Assembly: GCF_042477335.2 (NCBI RefSeq)
Contig: NC_091251.1
Location: forward strand, 91,155,501-91,219,500
From: Ovis canadensis
Lineage: Eukaryota; Chordata; Mammalia; Artiodactyla; Bovidae
Length of the DNA: 64,000 nucleotides
Direction of reading: 5' to 3'
Part shown: positions 1 through 12,274 of the stretch, piece after piece
How the letters are laid out: each line of letters opens with the position of its first letter
Numbering within the stretch: position 1 is the stretch's first letter
The notes under the pieces: generated by a model
What the model saw: only the letters and a program-made list of their open reading frames with translations
What the model was told of the DNA's origin: nothing
Databases searched by the model: none
Position numbers and translations under genes: made by a program

Positions 1-159
1 ATGTGGAATCTTAGCTCCAAGACCTCCTGCATTGAAAGGTGAAGTTTTAACCTCTGGACTGCCAGAGAAACCCCCCAAACAGAATTTTTAACTCCTCTTC
101 ACCTGCAGCATTGACTTAGAAGCTAATGTGGCAGATCTAGGAATTACATTGCCTTCTCT
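1..159. other. Unassigned flank
   Basis: Short stretch before the first recognisable repeat. I see no gene, RNA or repeat signature here. The end matching '...ttctctttgttcatttg' runs into the tail of the BovB fragment that follows. Confidence 0.5.
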
Positions 160-611
160 TTGTTCATTTGTTATTGTTCAGTAGCTTAGTTGTGTCTGAC
201 TCTTTGCAAACCCATGAACTGCAGCATGCCAATCTTCCCTGTCATTCACTCTCTCCAGAATTTGCTCAAACTCATATCCTTTGAATCTGTGATGCTATCC
301 AACTCTCTCATCCTCTACCACCCATTTCTTTTGCCTTCAATCTTTCCCAGTATCTGGGTCTTTTCCAATGAGTCGGCTCTTCTCATCAGGTGGCCAAGGT
401 ACTGGAGGTCCAGCTTCAGTATCAGTCCTTCCATTGAGTATTCAGGATTGATTTCCTTTAGGATGACTGGTTTGATGTTCTTGTTGTCCAAGGGACTCTC
501 AAGAGTTTTCTCCAACACCACAGTTCGAAAGCATCTAGTCTTTGGCACTCAGCCTTCTTTATGGTCCAACTCTCACATCCATACATGACTACTGGAAAAC
601 CATAGCTTTGA
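160..611 (-). mobile_element. Older BovB LINE 3' fragment
   Basis: Read on the minus strand, this gives the C-terminal part of the BovB ORF, with peptide blocks such as LKEINPEYSMEG and LMRRADSLEKTQ. It then runs into the BovB 3' tail, whose complement begins near the usual 'tgtgtctgactctttgc' block. It is more diverged than the next copy, so it belongs to an older layer. It stops abruptly at a CTG-repeat stretch (613-631) where the younger BovB begins. It is a dead fragment. Confidence 0.85.
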
Positions 612-612
612 C

Positions 613-631
613 TGCTGCTGCTGCTGCTGCT
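613..631. repeat. (CTG)n microsatellite at BovB/BovB junction
   Basis: About six CTG/GCT units lie between the old BovB fragment and the CAGTT-repeat tail of the younger BovB. The sequence 'gctgctgctgctaag' is also the usual end of a BOV-A2 SINE read in reverse. The junction may therefore include a scrap of SINE tail. Confidence 0.7.
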
Positions 632-3600
632 AAGGCACTTCAGTTCAGTTCAGTTCAGTTCAGTCTCTCAGTTGTGCCCGACTCTTTGCGACCCCATGAA
701 TTGCAGCACGCCAGGCCTCCCTGTCCATCACCAGCTCCCGGAGTTCACTCAGACTCATGTCCATCAAGTCCGTGATGCCATCCAGCCATCTCATCCTCTG
801 TCGTCCCCTTCTCCTCCTGCCCCCAATCCCTCCCAGCATCAAAGTCTTTTCCATGAGTCAACTCTTCGCATGAGGCGGCCAAAGTACTGGAGTTTCAGCT
901 TGAGCATCATTCCTTCCAAAGAAATCCCAGGGCTGATCTCTTTCAGAATGGACTGGTTGGATCTCCTTGCAGCCCAAGGGACTCTCAAGAGTCTTCTCCA
1001 ACACCACAGGTCAAAAGCATCAATTCTTCGGCACTCAGCCTTCTTCACAGTCCAACTCTCACAGCCATACATGCATGACCAGAGGAAAAACCATAGCCTT
1101 GACTAGACAGGCATTTGATGGCAAAGTAATGTCTCTGCTTTTGAATATGCTATCTAGGTTGGTCATAACTTTTCTTCCAAGGAGCGAGTGTCTTTTAATT
1201 TCATGGCTGCAGTCACCATCTGCAGTGATTTTGGAGCCCCCCAAAATAAAGTCTGACACTGTTTCCACTGTTTCCCCATCTATTTCCCATGAAGTGATGG
1301 GACCAGATGCCATGATCTTCATTTTCTGAATGTTGAGCTTTAAGCCAACTTTTTCACTCTCCTCTTTCACTTTCATCAAGAGGCTTTTTAGTTCCTCTTC
1401 ACTTTCTGCCATAAGGGTGGTGTCATCTGCATATCTGAGGTTATTGATATTTTACCTGCCAGTCTTAATTCCAGCTTGTGCTTCTTCCAGCCCAGTGTTT
1501 CTCATGATGTACTCTGCATATAAGTTAAATAAGCAGGGTGACAATATACAGCCTTGACGTACTCCTTTTCCTGTTTGGAACCAGTCTGTTGTTCCATGTC
1601 CAGTTCTAACTGTTGCTTCCTGACCTGCATACAGATTTCTCAAGAGGCAGGTCAGGTGGTCTGGTATTCCCATCTCTTTCAGAATTTTCCGCAGTTGATT
1701 GTGATCCACACAGTCAAAGGCTTTGGCGTAGTCAATGAAGCAGAAATAGATGTTTTTCTGGAACTCTCTTGCTTTTTCCATGATCCAGCAGATGTTGGCA
1801 ATTTGATCTCTGGTTCCTCTGCCTTTTCTAAAACCAGCTTGAACATCAGGAAGTTCACAGTTCACATATTGGTGAAGCCTGGCTTGGAGAATTTTGAGCA
1901 TTACTTTACTAGCGTGTGAGATGAGTGCAATTGTGCGGTAGATTGAGCATTCTTTGGCGTTGCCTTTCTTTGGGATTGGAATGAAAACTGACCTTTTCCA
2001 GTCCTGTGGCCACTCCTGAATTTTCCAAATTTGCTGGCATATTGAGTGTAGCACTTTCACAGCATCATCTTTCAGGATTTGAAGTAGCTCAACTGGAATT
2101 CCATCACCTCCACTAGCTTTGTTCGTAGTGACGCTTTCTAAGGCCCACTTGACCTCACATTCCAGGATGTTTGGCTCTAGGTGAGGGATCACACCATCAT
2201 GATTATCTTGGTCATGAAGATCTTTTTCGCACAGTTCTTCTGTTTATTCTTGCCACCTCTTCTTAATATCTTCTGCTTCTGTTAGGTCCATACCATTTCT
2301 ATCCTTTATTGAGCCCCATGAAATGTTCCCTTGGTATCTCTAATTTTCTTGAAGAGATCTCTAGTCTTTCCCATTCTGTTGTTTTCCTCTATTCTTTGCA
2401 TTGATCGCTGAAGAAGGCTTTCTTATCTCTTCTTGCTATTCTCTGGAACTCTGCATTCAGATGCTTATATCTTTCCTTTTCTCCTTTGCTTTTCACTTCT
2501 CTTCTTTTCACAGCTATTTGTAAGGCCTCCCCAGACAGCCATTTTGCTTTTTTGCATTTCTTTTCCATGGGGATGGTCTTGATCCCTGTCTCCTGTACAA
2601 TGTCACGAACCTCATTCCATAGTTCATCAGGCACTCTATCTATCAGATCTAGGCCCTTAAATCTATTTCTCACTTCCATTGTATAACCGTGAGGTACTTG
2701 ATTTAGGTCATACCTGAATGGTCTAGTGGTTTTCCCTTCTTTCTTCAATTTAAGTCTGAATTTGGTAATAAGGAGTTCATGATCTGAGCCACAGTCAGCT
2801 CCTGGTCTTGTTTTTGTTGACTGTATAGAGCTTCTCCATCTTTGGCTGCAAAGAATATAATCAATCTGATTTCGGTGTTGACCATCTGGTGATGTCCATG
2901 TGTAGAGTCTTCTCTTGTGTTGTTGGAAGAAGGTGTTTGCTATGAGCAGTGCATTTTCTTGGCAAAACTCTATTAGTCTTTGCCCTGCTTCATTCCGCAT
3001 TCCAAGGCCAAATTTGCCTGTTACTCCAGGTGTTTCTTGACTTCCTACTGTTGCATTCCAGTCCCCTATAATGAAAAGGATATCTTTTTGGGTGTTAGTT
3101 CTAAAAGGTCTTGTAGGTCTTCATAAAACCGTTCAACTTCAGCTTTTTCAGTGTTGCTGGTTGGGGCATAGACTTGGATAACTGACATTCAATGGTTTGC
3201 CTTGGGGAGGAACAGAGATCATTCTGTCATTTTTGAGATTGCATCCAAGTAATGTATTTTGGACTCTTTTGTTGACCATGATGGCTACTGCATTTCTTCT
3301 AAGGGATTCCTGCCTGCAGTAGTAGATATAATGGTCATCTGAGTTAAATTCACCCATTCCAGTCCATTTTAGTTAGCTGATTCCTAGAATGTCGACGTTC
3401 ACTCTTGCCATCTCCTCTTTGACCAATTTTCCTTGATTCATGGACCTAACATTCCAGGTTCCTATGCAATACTGCTCGTTACAGCATCGGACCTTGCTTC
3501 TATCACCAGTCACATCCACAACTGGGTATTGTTTTTGCTTTGGCTCCATCCCTTCATTCTTTCTGGAGTTATTTCTCCACTGATCTCCAGTAGCATATTG

Positions 3601-3985
3601 GGCACCTACTGACCTGGGGAGTTCCTCTTTCAGTATTCTATCATTTTGCCTTTTCACACTCTTCATGGGGTTCTCAAGGCAAGAATACTGAAGTGCTTTG
3701 CCATTCCCTTCTCCAGTGGACCACATTCTTTCAGATCTCTCCACCATGACCTGCCCGTCTTGGGTGGCCCCATGGACATGGCTTAGTTTCATTGAGTTAG
3801 ACAAGGCTGTGGTCCTAGTGTGATTAGATTGACTAGTTTTCTGTGATTATGGTTTCACTATGTCTGCCCTCTGATGCCCTCTTGCAATACCTACTGTCTT
3901 ACTTGGGTTTCTCTTACCTTGAATGTGGGGTATCTCTTCACGGCTGTTCCAGCAAAGTGCAGCAAACCATGCAAAACTCGGTAGG
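632..3985 (-). mobile_element. Near full-length BovB (RTE) LINE
   Basis: Minus-strand BovB non-LTR retrotransposon. The 3' end carries a tandem TTCAG/CAGTT tail (from about 640), as is normal for the family. The body covers an AP-type endonuclease followed by a reverse transcriptase, and the 5' leader runs to about 3.97-3.99 kb. The length of about 3.3 kb is close to a complete element. The ORF is broken by nonsense and frameshift changes (see the ORF remnant), so it cannot move by itself. Its 5' end abuts the 5' end of an L1 on the other strand. No clear TSD was identified, and the outer 5' border is approximate. Confidence 0.9.
660..3804 (-). pseudogene. BovB endonuclease-reverse transcriptase ORF remnant
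   Basis: A broken ORF of the BovB polyprotein, which in intact elements nicks target DNA and reverse-transcribes the element RNA. From the N-terminus, 3804-3373 encodes the leader and the first endonuclease strand, ending at VDILGIS. A stop codon there (+ strand 3371-3373) replaces the usual Glu. 3357-3148 continues the endonuclease and then shifts frame. 3000-2389 holds the endonuclease C-terminal block (GSDHELLI) and linker, and ends at a 1-nt loss after DQCKE. Another stop lies near 2250. 2192-1452 holds the reverse transcriptase with motif A FCFIDYAKAFD and motif B-like KGVRQGCILSP. 1412-1059 continues after the YADD region in another frame, and 1072-839 and 854-660 finish the C-terminus. 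Family assignment is secure; function is lost. Confidence 0.88.
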
Positions 3986-6139
3986 ATGAAGGAACTAGGG
4001 GGAAAAACAGGAGTGTTAGTAAGACTGGACCTGCCCTCAGAGGGTGGAAGAACTGAAGCAGGGGTCTGATCCCCACATCGGGACAATTGTCTGAGTTAAA
4101 GGAGAAACATTTAAGGCTGAGAGTGAAACAGTTGATCTGTGGCAGCCTAAATGGAATGAGAATCAGACAGTCCTTGCCACAGCCATACATACCCCAGACA
4201 GGGACACTAGTCCCCTGGAACTTTCAGTGGCTGGGAGCTGGAGTTTAGGAATTGTGGAGCGATCCAAGGGCGAGGGCTGCTGTTGACCATGGAGAGATGG
4301 ATCTAGGGGATGTGAGGGAGGCGATGATGGTGGGAAATATCTGGGGAGAAAAGTTCAGCAGCCATGGAAGCAAGGCGATACTGCTGAGTCACGTGTTGGG
4401 GGTGGAGCCACCACCATAGTCTCTCTCTCCCCACACCACCAGCATCAGTAGCTGAACAGTAGAGAGGCTGGCCCATCAAACACCTGATGCACTGAATTAC
4501 AGAGCAGGACTCCACCCAGGGTGCCCCTTTAAGTGCCTGACCTGCCAATTTACAGAGTAGGACCCCAGCCAGGGGGGCCCCTCTATGTGCCTGATGTGCA
4601 GAACAACAGAGAAAGATCCCAAGCAAGGGAGCCCTCTAAGTACCTGAATAGGTGGAGCTATGGAGAAAGGCTGGCCAAAGAGGCCTTCTAATCACCAGCT
4701 ACAAGAGGCTCATAAAAAGACTCTGATAGAGCCACAACTCCTGCGGTGGAGGCAGTCTGTGTCCCTGCACAGTAGGTGCCACCAGAGTCCCCACAAGCCA
4801 AGCAGCTTGAGCCATCTTTATGCTCAACTCTCACTGGGGCGAGCTGCCACAAGCAAAAATAGTCTTGCATCTAGGCATGCAGGGTCACTTCGGTATTGTC
4901 TGACTCTGCAACCCTGTAGACTGTGGTCTTCCAGGATTCTCTGTCAAGGTGGGAGGTTCTCCAGGCAAGAAAACTGGAGCATATTGGCCACTACTGGTTG
5001 CCATACCCTTCTAGAGCCCTATATTTCCTGCTGCCCTAGCTGCCAACTCCCCTGAGTATCTGGTGCTGCCAGAACCCCTGCAACCCAAGCAGCTGCATCA
5101 CCTCTAAACCTGGCCCTCACAGGGGCAAACCCAAATCATCCAGGGCAGCCTCAGGAGCAAACCCCAGTGGACGACCCACATGCAGAGGTGGAAATAAAAC
5201 TACAATTGAAATCCAGGGGCAGTGTGGCAAAGGAAGAAGACCCAAAACCTTCCTACCAACTGTACAAGCTGCAGTTAAATCCATATGATCAACTAGGCAC
5301 TCTTTGTCTATGGAATATATAAAAGGTCATTGAGAGCTCCCACAAAAGAAAATGCACTAGTTCTGATAGCTGTGGACATTGGAGGCAAGAACACACAGGA
5401 GTAGGACCAGATTAGAATCTGAGCTGCCCCCACACCAGGTCCAGAGATCAGCACAGTTTTGGAGGGCATCCTTAGGAGGTGAGGTGGACTGTGACTCCCA
5501 GGGAGGGAAAGGACTCTGACAGCAGTGACTCAAGAAAAACATTCATTACTCTTATGTTTTAACTTGTTCTGTAGATTCTTTTGGATTTTTTTTTCTTTTT
5601 TTGTTCCCTGCTCTATTGAAGTTGTCAATTTTATTGGCACTATGAAATCTAATTAAGCTTTTTTTTTCCCTCAGTCACATTTTCTTTTCCACATTTTTTA
5701 TTGTTGTTATAAAGCTCTGCCTCTACGTTGGGCTTTTGAAACTCTGTGGAGTTTTCCTTTTTTTTTAATTTTAAATTTTTAAGCCTATTATATCTTTTCT
5801 ACATTTATTCCTTTGTTTGCTTTTCTTACTGTTATTTTCCTCTTGCATAATCTTTAATGTATATAAATCTTCTTTATCTACCTCTATTTAACTTTGCATA
5901 TGTATTCTTTATTTCTTTTCTTTCTTTCCTTTTCACTCAACATATTTGTTAGCTTTATTTTCACTGCTTTATTCACCAGTTGGCACCTTGCTTTAGTTTT
6001 GTTCTCCACTTTGTGCTTTAGTTAGTTTTGTTCTTAACTGTTAAATATAATTTTTTATTTCCTTTGTTCGCTGGGTCAATCTACTGCACTTTATTTTTGT
6101 TGGCATGTTTTGACTTTGCTCATGGGTGCATATGTATAT

Positions 6140-6417
6140 GGGAGAAGGCAATGGCACCCCACTCCAGCACTCTTGCCTGGAGAAAGAATCCCACAGACGG
6201 AGGAGCCTGGTGGGCCGCAGTCCATGGGGTCTCTAGGAGTCGGACACAACTGAGCGACTTCACTTTCACTTTTCACTTTCATGCAGTGGAGAGGAAATGG
6301 CAACCCACTCCAGTGTTCTTGCCTGGAGAATCCCAGGGATTGGGGAGCTTGGTGGGCTGCCGTCTATGGGGTTGCACAGAGTCTGACACGACTGAAGCGA
6401 CTTAGCAGCAGCAGCAG
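6140..6417 (+). mobile_element. BOV-A2 SINE (dimeric) in L1 5' UTR
   Basis: Two Bov-A monomers in tandem, each with the 'actccag..ttcttgcctgga' and 'gacacgactgagcgac'-type blocks. The element ends in a CAG-repeat tail (6402-6417). The L1 sequence 'catatgtat' flanks both sides, which marks a target-site duplication. The insertion is therefore younger than the L1. Confidence 0.9.
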
Positions 6418-6794
6418 CATATGTATGTATGTATATTCCATTATTTTAATTATTATTTGCCTGATTTTGTTAGTGTCATTTGTCTGGGGTTCATCTTTGG
6501 TTTCTTGTTTTTGGATATTTATTTTAATCTTACTTAATGCCATAACAAACCACTTGTGGAATCTTCATTCCTGACCAGAGATCAAACCCTGAGCCTTTGG
6601 AGTGGAAGCACTGACTCCAAGACCCCAGACTACCAGAGAAATAACCCTAGGGGTTATCAAATAGTGAGAACTCGCACAAAGGAAACCACTTGAATACAAG
6701 AGCCAGCATCACCCAACCACCAGTAGCACCCTGTGCAGGATGCCTCATCTAAACAATGAACAAAACAAAAATACAAACCCAGTCTTCAGCAAAG

Positions 6795-7000
6795 ACTTCC
6801 CTGGTAGCTCAGATGGTAAAGCATCTGCCTACAATGCAGGAGACCCGGGTTCGATCCCTGGGTTGGGAAGATCCCCTGGAGAAGGAAATGGCAACCCACT
6901 CCAGTATTCTTGCTTGGAAAGTCCCATGGACTGAGGAGCCTGGTAGGCTACAGCCCATGGGGTTGCAAAGAATTGGACACGACTGAGTGACTTCACTTAA
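6795..7000 (+). mobile_element. Bov-tA SINE in L1 5' UTR
   Basis: The tRNA-like head 'cttccctggtagctcag' with a B-box 'gggttcgatccctggg' is followed by one Bov-A monomer ending in the 'ggacacgactgagtgac' block. It splits the L1 leader between matching 'agtcttcagca' / 'aatcatcagca' flanks, a slightly decayed duplication. Confidence 0.9.
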
Positions 7001-7208
7001 TCATCAGCAGACAGGATTACCACTTCACTCAGCCTTGCCTATCAGAGGAAAAACAAACAAACAAACAAAAACTCAGCACAAATCTCAACCTATATGAAGC
7101 TTACACAAACCACTGGACCAACCTTAGGAGGGCAGAAACCAAAAGGAAGAAGGAATTCAACCTTGAAGCCTGGGAAAAGGAGACCGCAAGCACAATAAGA
7201 TAATAATA

Positions 7209-8090
7209 ATGAAAAGGCAGAGAAATACTACACAAATGAAGGAAAAAATGGAAACCCAGAAGTCCAAATAAATGAAGAAGAACTAGGCAAACTACCTGAA
7301 AGAGAATTCAGAGTAATGATAGTAAAGATGATCAAAAACCTTGAAAACAAAATGGAGAAAATGCAAGAATCAATTAAAAAAGACCTAGAAGAATTAAAGA
7401 ATAAACATAGAAAAACCACAATTACTGAAATTAAAAATACTCTGGAAGGAATGAATAGCAGAATATCTGAAGCAGAAGAATGAATCAGTGAGCTAGAAGA
7501 TAAATGGTGGGAAAACCTTTTGAAGAGCAGAATAAAGTAAAGAGAATGAAAAGAACTGAGGATAGACTCAGAGACCTCTGGGACAACACCAAATGCACCA
7601 ACACTCAAATTATAGGGGTCCCAGAAGAGGAAGAGAAACAAAAAGGGCATGAGAAAATATTTGAGGAGATTATAGTTGAAAATTTCCCCAAGAAGAAAAG
7701 GAAATAGTCAATCAAGTCCAAGAGGCATAAAGAGTCCCATACAGGATAAACCCAAGGAGAAACACACCAAGACACATACTAATCAAACTAACAAAAACTA
7801 AACACAAAGAAAGAATACTAAAAGCAGCAATGGAGAAACAACAAGTGATATACAAGGGAAACCCCATAGGCTTAACAGCTGATCTTTCAGCAGAAACTCT
7901 ATGGGCCAGAAGGGAATGGCAGGATATACTTAAAGTACTGAAAAAAAAATCTACAACCAAGATTACTGTACCTGGCAAGGATCTCATTCAAAATTGGTGG
8001 AGAAATAACAACTTTACAGACAAACAAAAGTTAAGAGAATTTAGTACCATCAAACCAGCTTTACAACAAATGTTAAAGGGATTTATATAG
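7209..8090 (+). pseudogene. L1 ORF1 remnant
   Basis: Remnant of the L1 ORF1 RNA-binding protein. Translation from ATG 7209 begins MKRQRNTTQMKEKM and then stops at 7269-7271, because a 1-nt deletion shifts the frame. The coiled-coil part runs in another frame to an in-frame stop at 7481-7483. 7504-7707 encodes the middle, with RRM-like text ending IIGVPEEEEKQKGHEKIFEE. 7830-8090 encodes the C-terminal domain (NPIGLTADLSAETLWARREW, DKQKLREF). Non-functional. Confidence 0.85.
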
Positions 8091-10070
8091 TCAAGAAATT
8101 CAAGAGAAGGAAAAAGATCTATAAAATCAACCCCAAACAATTCAGAAAATGGCAATAGGAACATATATATCAATAATTACTTTAAATGTAAATGGATTAA
8201 ATGCTCCAACAAAGACACAGACTAGTTGAATGGATACAAAAACAAGACCTATGTATATATATGCTGTCTACAAGAAGCCCACTTCAGACCTCAAGACATA
8301 TATAGATTGAAAGTGAGAGGATGGAAAAATATATCCCATGCAAATGGGAAGCAAAAGAAAGCTGGAGTAGCAATCCTTATACCAGATGAAATAGACCTTA
8401 AAATAAAGAATATTACAAGAGATAAGGAAGGACACTACATAATGATCAAGGGATCAATCCTAGAGGAAGACATAATAATTATAAATATCTATGACCCAAC
8501 ACAGAAGCACCTCAGTGCATAAGACAAACATTAATAGACATTAGGAGAAATGGACAGTAACACAACAATAGTAAGAGACTTTAACACCCCACTCACACCA
8601 ATGGACAGATCATCAAAACAGAAAATTAATAAGGAAGCACAAGTCTTAAATGATACATTAGATGAGATGGATCTCACTGATATCCTTAGGACATCCCATC
8701 CAAATGCAGAAGAATACACCTTCTTCTCAAGTGCACATAGAATACTCTCCAGGATAGACCACATCTTGGGTCACAAATCAAACCTCAGTAAATTTAAGAA
8801 AATTGAAATTGTATCAAGCATCTTCTCTGACCACAATGCTGTGAGACTAGAAATCAATTACAAGAAAGAAAAAAAAAACTGTAAGAAACATAAACACATG
8901 GAGATTAAATAACATGTTTCTAAAAAACAAACAGGTTACTGAAGAAATCAAAAGGGAAATAAAAATATTTATAGAAACAAATGACAGTGAAAACATGACA
9001 GCTCAAAACCTATGGGAGGCAGTGAAAGCAGTTCTAAGAGGGAAGTTTATAGCAGTACAAGCCTACCTCAAGAAACAAGAAAAACATTGAATAGACAACC
9101 TGACTTTACACCTAAAACAACTGGAAAAACAAGAACCAAAAAACCCCCAGAATTAGTAGAAGGAAAGACATCATAAAGATCCAAGTGGAAATAAATGGAA
9201 AAGAAATGAAAGAAACAATAGTGAAGATTAGTAAAACTGAAATCTCTTTCTTTGAGAAGATAAACAAAACTGACAAACCTTTAGCCAGACTCATCAAGAA
9301 AAAAAGAGAGAAGAATCAAAAGAACAAAGTTAGAAATGAAAAAGGAGAGGTTACAACAGACAATGCAAAAATACAAAGGATTATAAGAGACTATTATGAA
9401 CAAATATATGGCAATAAAATAGATAACCTGCAAGGATGGACAGATTCTTAGAAAAGTTCAATCTTCCAAAACTGAACCAGGAGGAAAGAGAAATTATGAA
9501 CAACCCAATCACAAGCACTGAAATTGAAGCTGTGATCCAAAATCTCCCAAAAAACAAAAGCCCAGGACCAGATAGCTTCACAGGAGAATTATATCAAACA
9601 TTTAGAGAAGGGCTAATGCCTATCCTTCTAAAACTCTTTCCAAAAAATTGCAGAGGAAGGAGCACTTCCAAACTCATTCTATGAGGCCACCATCACCCTG
9701 ATACCAAAACCAGATGAAGACAACACACAAAAAGAAAACTACAGGCCAATATCACTGATGAACATAGATGCAAAAATCTTCAACAAAATTTTAGCAAACA
9801 GAATTCAGTAACACATCAAAAAGTTCATATACCATGATCAAGTTGGGTTCATCCCAGGAATGCAAGGATTCTTCAGTATATGCAAATCAATCAATGTGAT
9901 ATACCACATTAACAGATTGAAGGACAAAAACCATATGATAATCTCAATAGATGCAGGAAAAGCCTTTGACAAAATTCAGCACTCATTTATGATTAAAACG
10001 CTTCAAAAAAACGGGCATAGAAGGAACATACCTCGGCATAGTAAAGGCCATATATTGTTAAGCCTATAGT

Positions 10071-10286
10071 GAAAATGAAAGTGAAGCCGATCAGTCGTGT
10101 GCGACTCTTTGCGACCCCATGGACTGTAGCCTACCAGATTCCTCCATCTGTGCGATTCTCCAGGCAAGAGTACTGGAGTGGGTTGCCATTTCCTTCTCTA
10201 GGAGGTCTTCCCAACCCAGGGATCGAACCCGGGTCTCCTGCATTGCAGGCAGACGCTTTACCATCTGAGCCACCAGAGAAGACTGG
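10071..10286 (-). mobile_element. Bov-tA SINE in L1 ORF2, with TSD
   Basis: Reverse-oriented Bov-tA: the tRNA-like head complement ('cagggatcgaacccgggtctcc') is at the right end and the Bov-A part at the left. It is flanked by a perfect 12-bp duplication, taagcctatagt, at 10059-10070 and 10287-10298. L1 coding sequence continues on both sides. Confidence 0.95.
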
Positions 10287-11673
10287 TAAGCCTATAGTAA
10301 ACATTATTCTCAATGGTGAAAACCTGAAAGCATTCCGCCTAAGATCAGGAACAGGACAAATGTGTCCACTTTCACCACTATTATTCAACATAGATCTGGA
10401 AGTCCTAGCTACAGCAATCAAAGAAGAGAAAGAAATAAAGGGAATCCAGATCAGAAGAGAAGAAGTAAAGTTCTCACTGTTCACAGAGGACATGATACTG
10501 TACACAGAAAACCATAAAGATAGTATCAGAAAATTACTAGAGCTAATCAGTGAATTTAGCAAAGTGGCAGGATGCAAAATCAATACACAAATCACTTGCA
10601 TTTCTATGTACTAACAGTGAAAAATCAGAAAGAGAAATTAAGGAATCAATCCCACTCACCATTACAACAAAGAGAATTAAATGTCTAGGTATAAACTTTC
10701 CTAAGGAGACAAGAGAACTGTACACAGAAAATTATAAGACACTAATGAAAGAATCAAAGATAACATAAAAAGATGGAGATATATTCCAGTTCCTGGGTAG
10801 GAAAAATCAATATTGTGAAAATGACTATAGTGCCAAATACAATCTACAGATACAATGTGACCCCTATCAAATTACCAATGGCATTTTTCACAGAACTAGA
10901 ACAAAAAATTTCATAATTCATATGGAAACACAGAAGACCCCCGAATAGCCAAAGCAGTCTTGAGAAAGAAGAATGGAGCTGGAGGAATCAACCTTCCTGA
11001 CTTCAGATTATACTACAAAGCTTCAGTCATCAAGACAGTACGGTACTGGCACAAAAACCGAAATATAGACCAATGGAACAAGATAGAAAGCCCAGAAATA
11101 AACCATGAACCTATGGGTACCTTATTTTTGACAAAGAAGGCAGGAATATACAATGGGGCAAAGACAGCCTCTTCAATAAATGGTGCTGGGAAAACTGGAC
11201 AGCTACATGTAAAAGAATGAAATTAGAACACCATACACAAAGATAAGCTCAAAATGGATTAAAGACCTAAATGTAAGACCAGAAACCATAAAACTCTTGG
11301 AGAAAAACATAGGCAGAACACTCAATGACATAAATCAAAGCAAGATCCTCTATGACCCACCTCCTAGAGTAATGGAAATAAAAACAAAAGTAAACAAGTG
11401 GAACCTGATTAAACTTAAAAGTTTTTGAACAGCAAAGGAAACTATAAGCAAGGTGAAAAGACAACCCTCAGAATGGGAGAAAATAGTAGCAAATGAAACA
11501 ATTGACAAAAGATTAATTTCCAAAATATACAAACAGCTCATACAACTCAATGCCAGAAAAGCAAACAACCCAATCCAAAAGTGGGAAAAAGACCTAAACA
11601 GACATTTCCCCAAAGAAAACATAGAGATGGCTAACAAACACACGAAAAGATGTGCCACATCGCTCATTATTGA

Positions 11674-11788
11674 GTGAAGTCACTCAGTCGTGTCCAGCTC
11701 TTTGTGACTCCATGGACTGTAGCCTACCAGGCTCCTCCATCCATGAAATTTTCCAGGCAAGAGTACTGGAGCAGGTTGCCATTTGGTA
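11674..11788 (-). mobile_element. Truncated Bov-A/Bov-tA SINE in L1 ORF2
   Basis: About 115 bp of the minus-strand Bov-A monomer, 'agtcactcagtcgtgtccag' onward to 'aggttgccattt'. The tRNA-like head is missing. L1 sequence resumes directly at 'ggtatcacctctcactgg'. Compared with other L1 copies, a short L1 stretch seems lost at the site, and I see no clean TSD. Confidence 0.8.
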
Positions 11789-12274
11789 TCACCTCTCACT
11801 GGTCAGAATGGCCATCATCAAAAGGTCTACAAGCAATAAATGCTGGAGAGGGTGTGGAGAAAAGGAGTGCTCTAACACTGTTGGTGGGAATGTAAACTGA
11901 TACAGCCACTATGGAAGACGGCATGGAGATTCCTTAAAAAACTAGGAATAAAACCACCATATGACCCAGCAATCCCACTCCTAGGCATACACCCTGAGGA
12001 AAAAAAACTTGAAAAAGACGCATGTATCCGATTGTTCACTGTAGCACTATCTACAACAGCTATAACATGGAAGCAACCTAGATGCCCAATGACAGATGAA
12101 TGGATTAAGAAGTTGTGGTACATATACACAGCGGAATATTACTCAGTCATAAAAAGGAACACATTTGAGTCAGTTCTGATGAGGTGGATGAACCTAGAAC
12201 CTATAACACAGAGTGAAGTGAGTCAGAAAGAGAAAGATAAATACTGTATTCTAACACATATATATGGAATCTAG

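Larger units (their letters stand above)
3986..7208 (+). promoter_or_regulatory. L1 5' UTR / promoter region
   Basis: About 3.2 kb of non-coding L1 leader, including two later SINE insertions (6140-6417 and 6795-7000). The first part is GC-moderate. It then becomes T-rich (5570-6120), as in other bovine L1 copies I recognise. A block at about 4885-5012 resembles the minus strand of a Bov-tA/Bov-A SINE and appears to be part of the L1 leader itself. Internal promoter activity is expected for an L1 5' UTR but is not shown by the sequence. Confidence 0.6.
8155..12274 (+). pseudogene. L1 ORF2 (endonuclease/reverse transcriptase) remnant
   Basis: Fragments of L1 ORF2p in three frames. 8166-8522 holds the endonuclease start (TLNVNGLNAPTK-like, then YVYICCLQEAHFRPQD). 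8550-8912 continues the endonuclease and includes SRIDHILGH and SDHNAV. 9185-9684 is the linker with [19 protein letters not shown]. 9860-10069 has motif A as [13 protein letters not shown]. 10298-10614 has motif B and a mutated motif C (FTED for FADD). 10960-11677 and 12032-12274 are the C-terminal part, ending in LTHIYGI. Two SINEs interrupt it, and there are many stops. The gene is dead. Confidence 0.86.
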
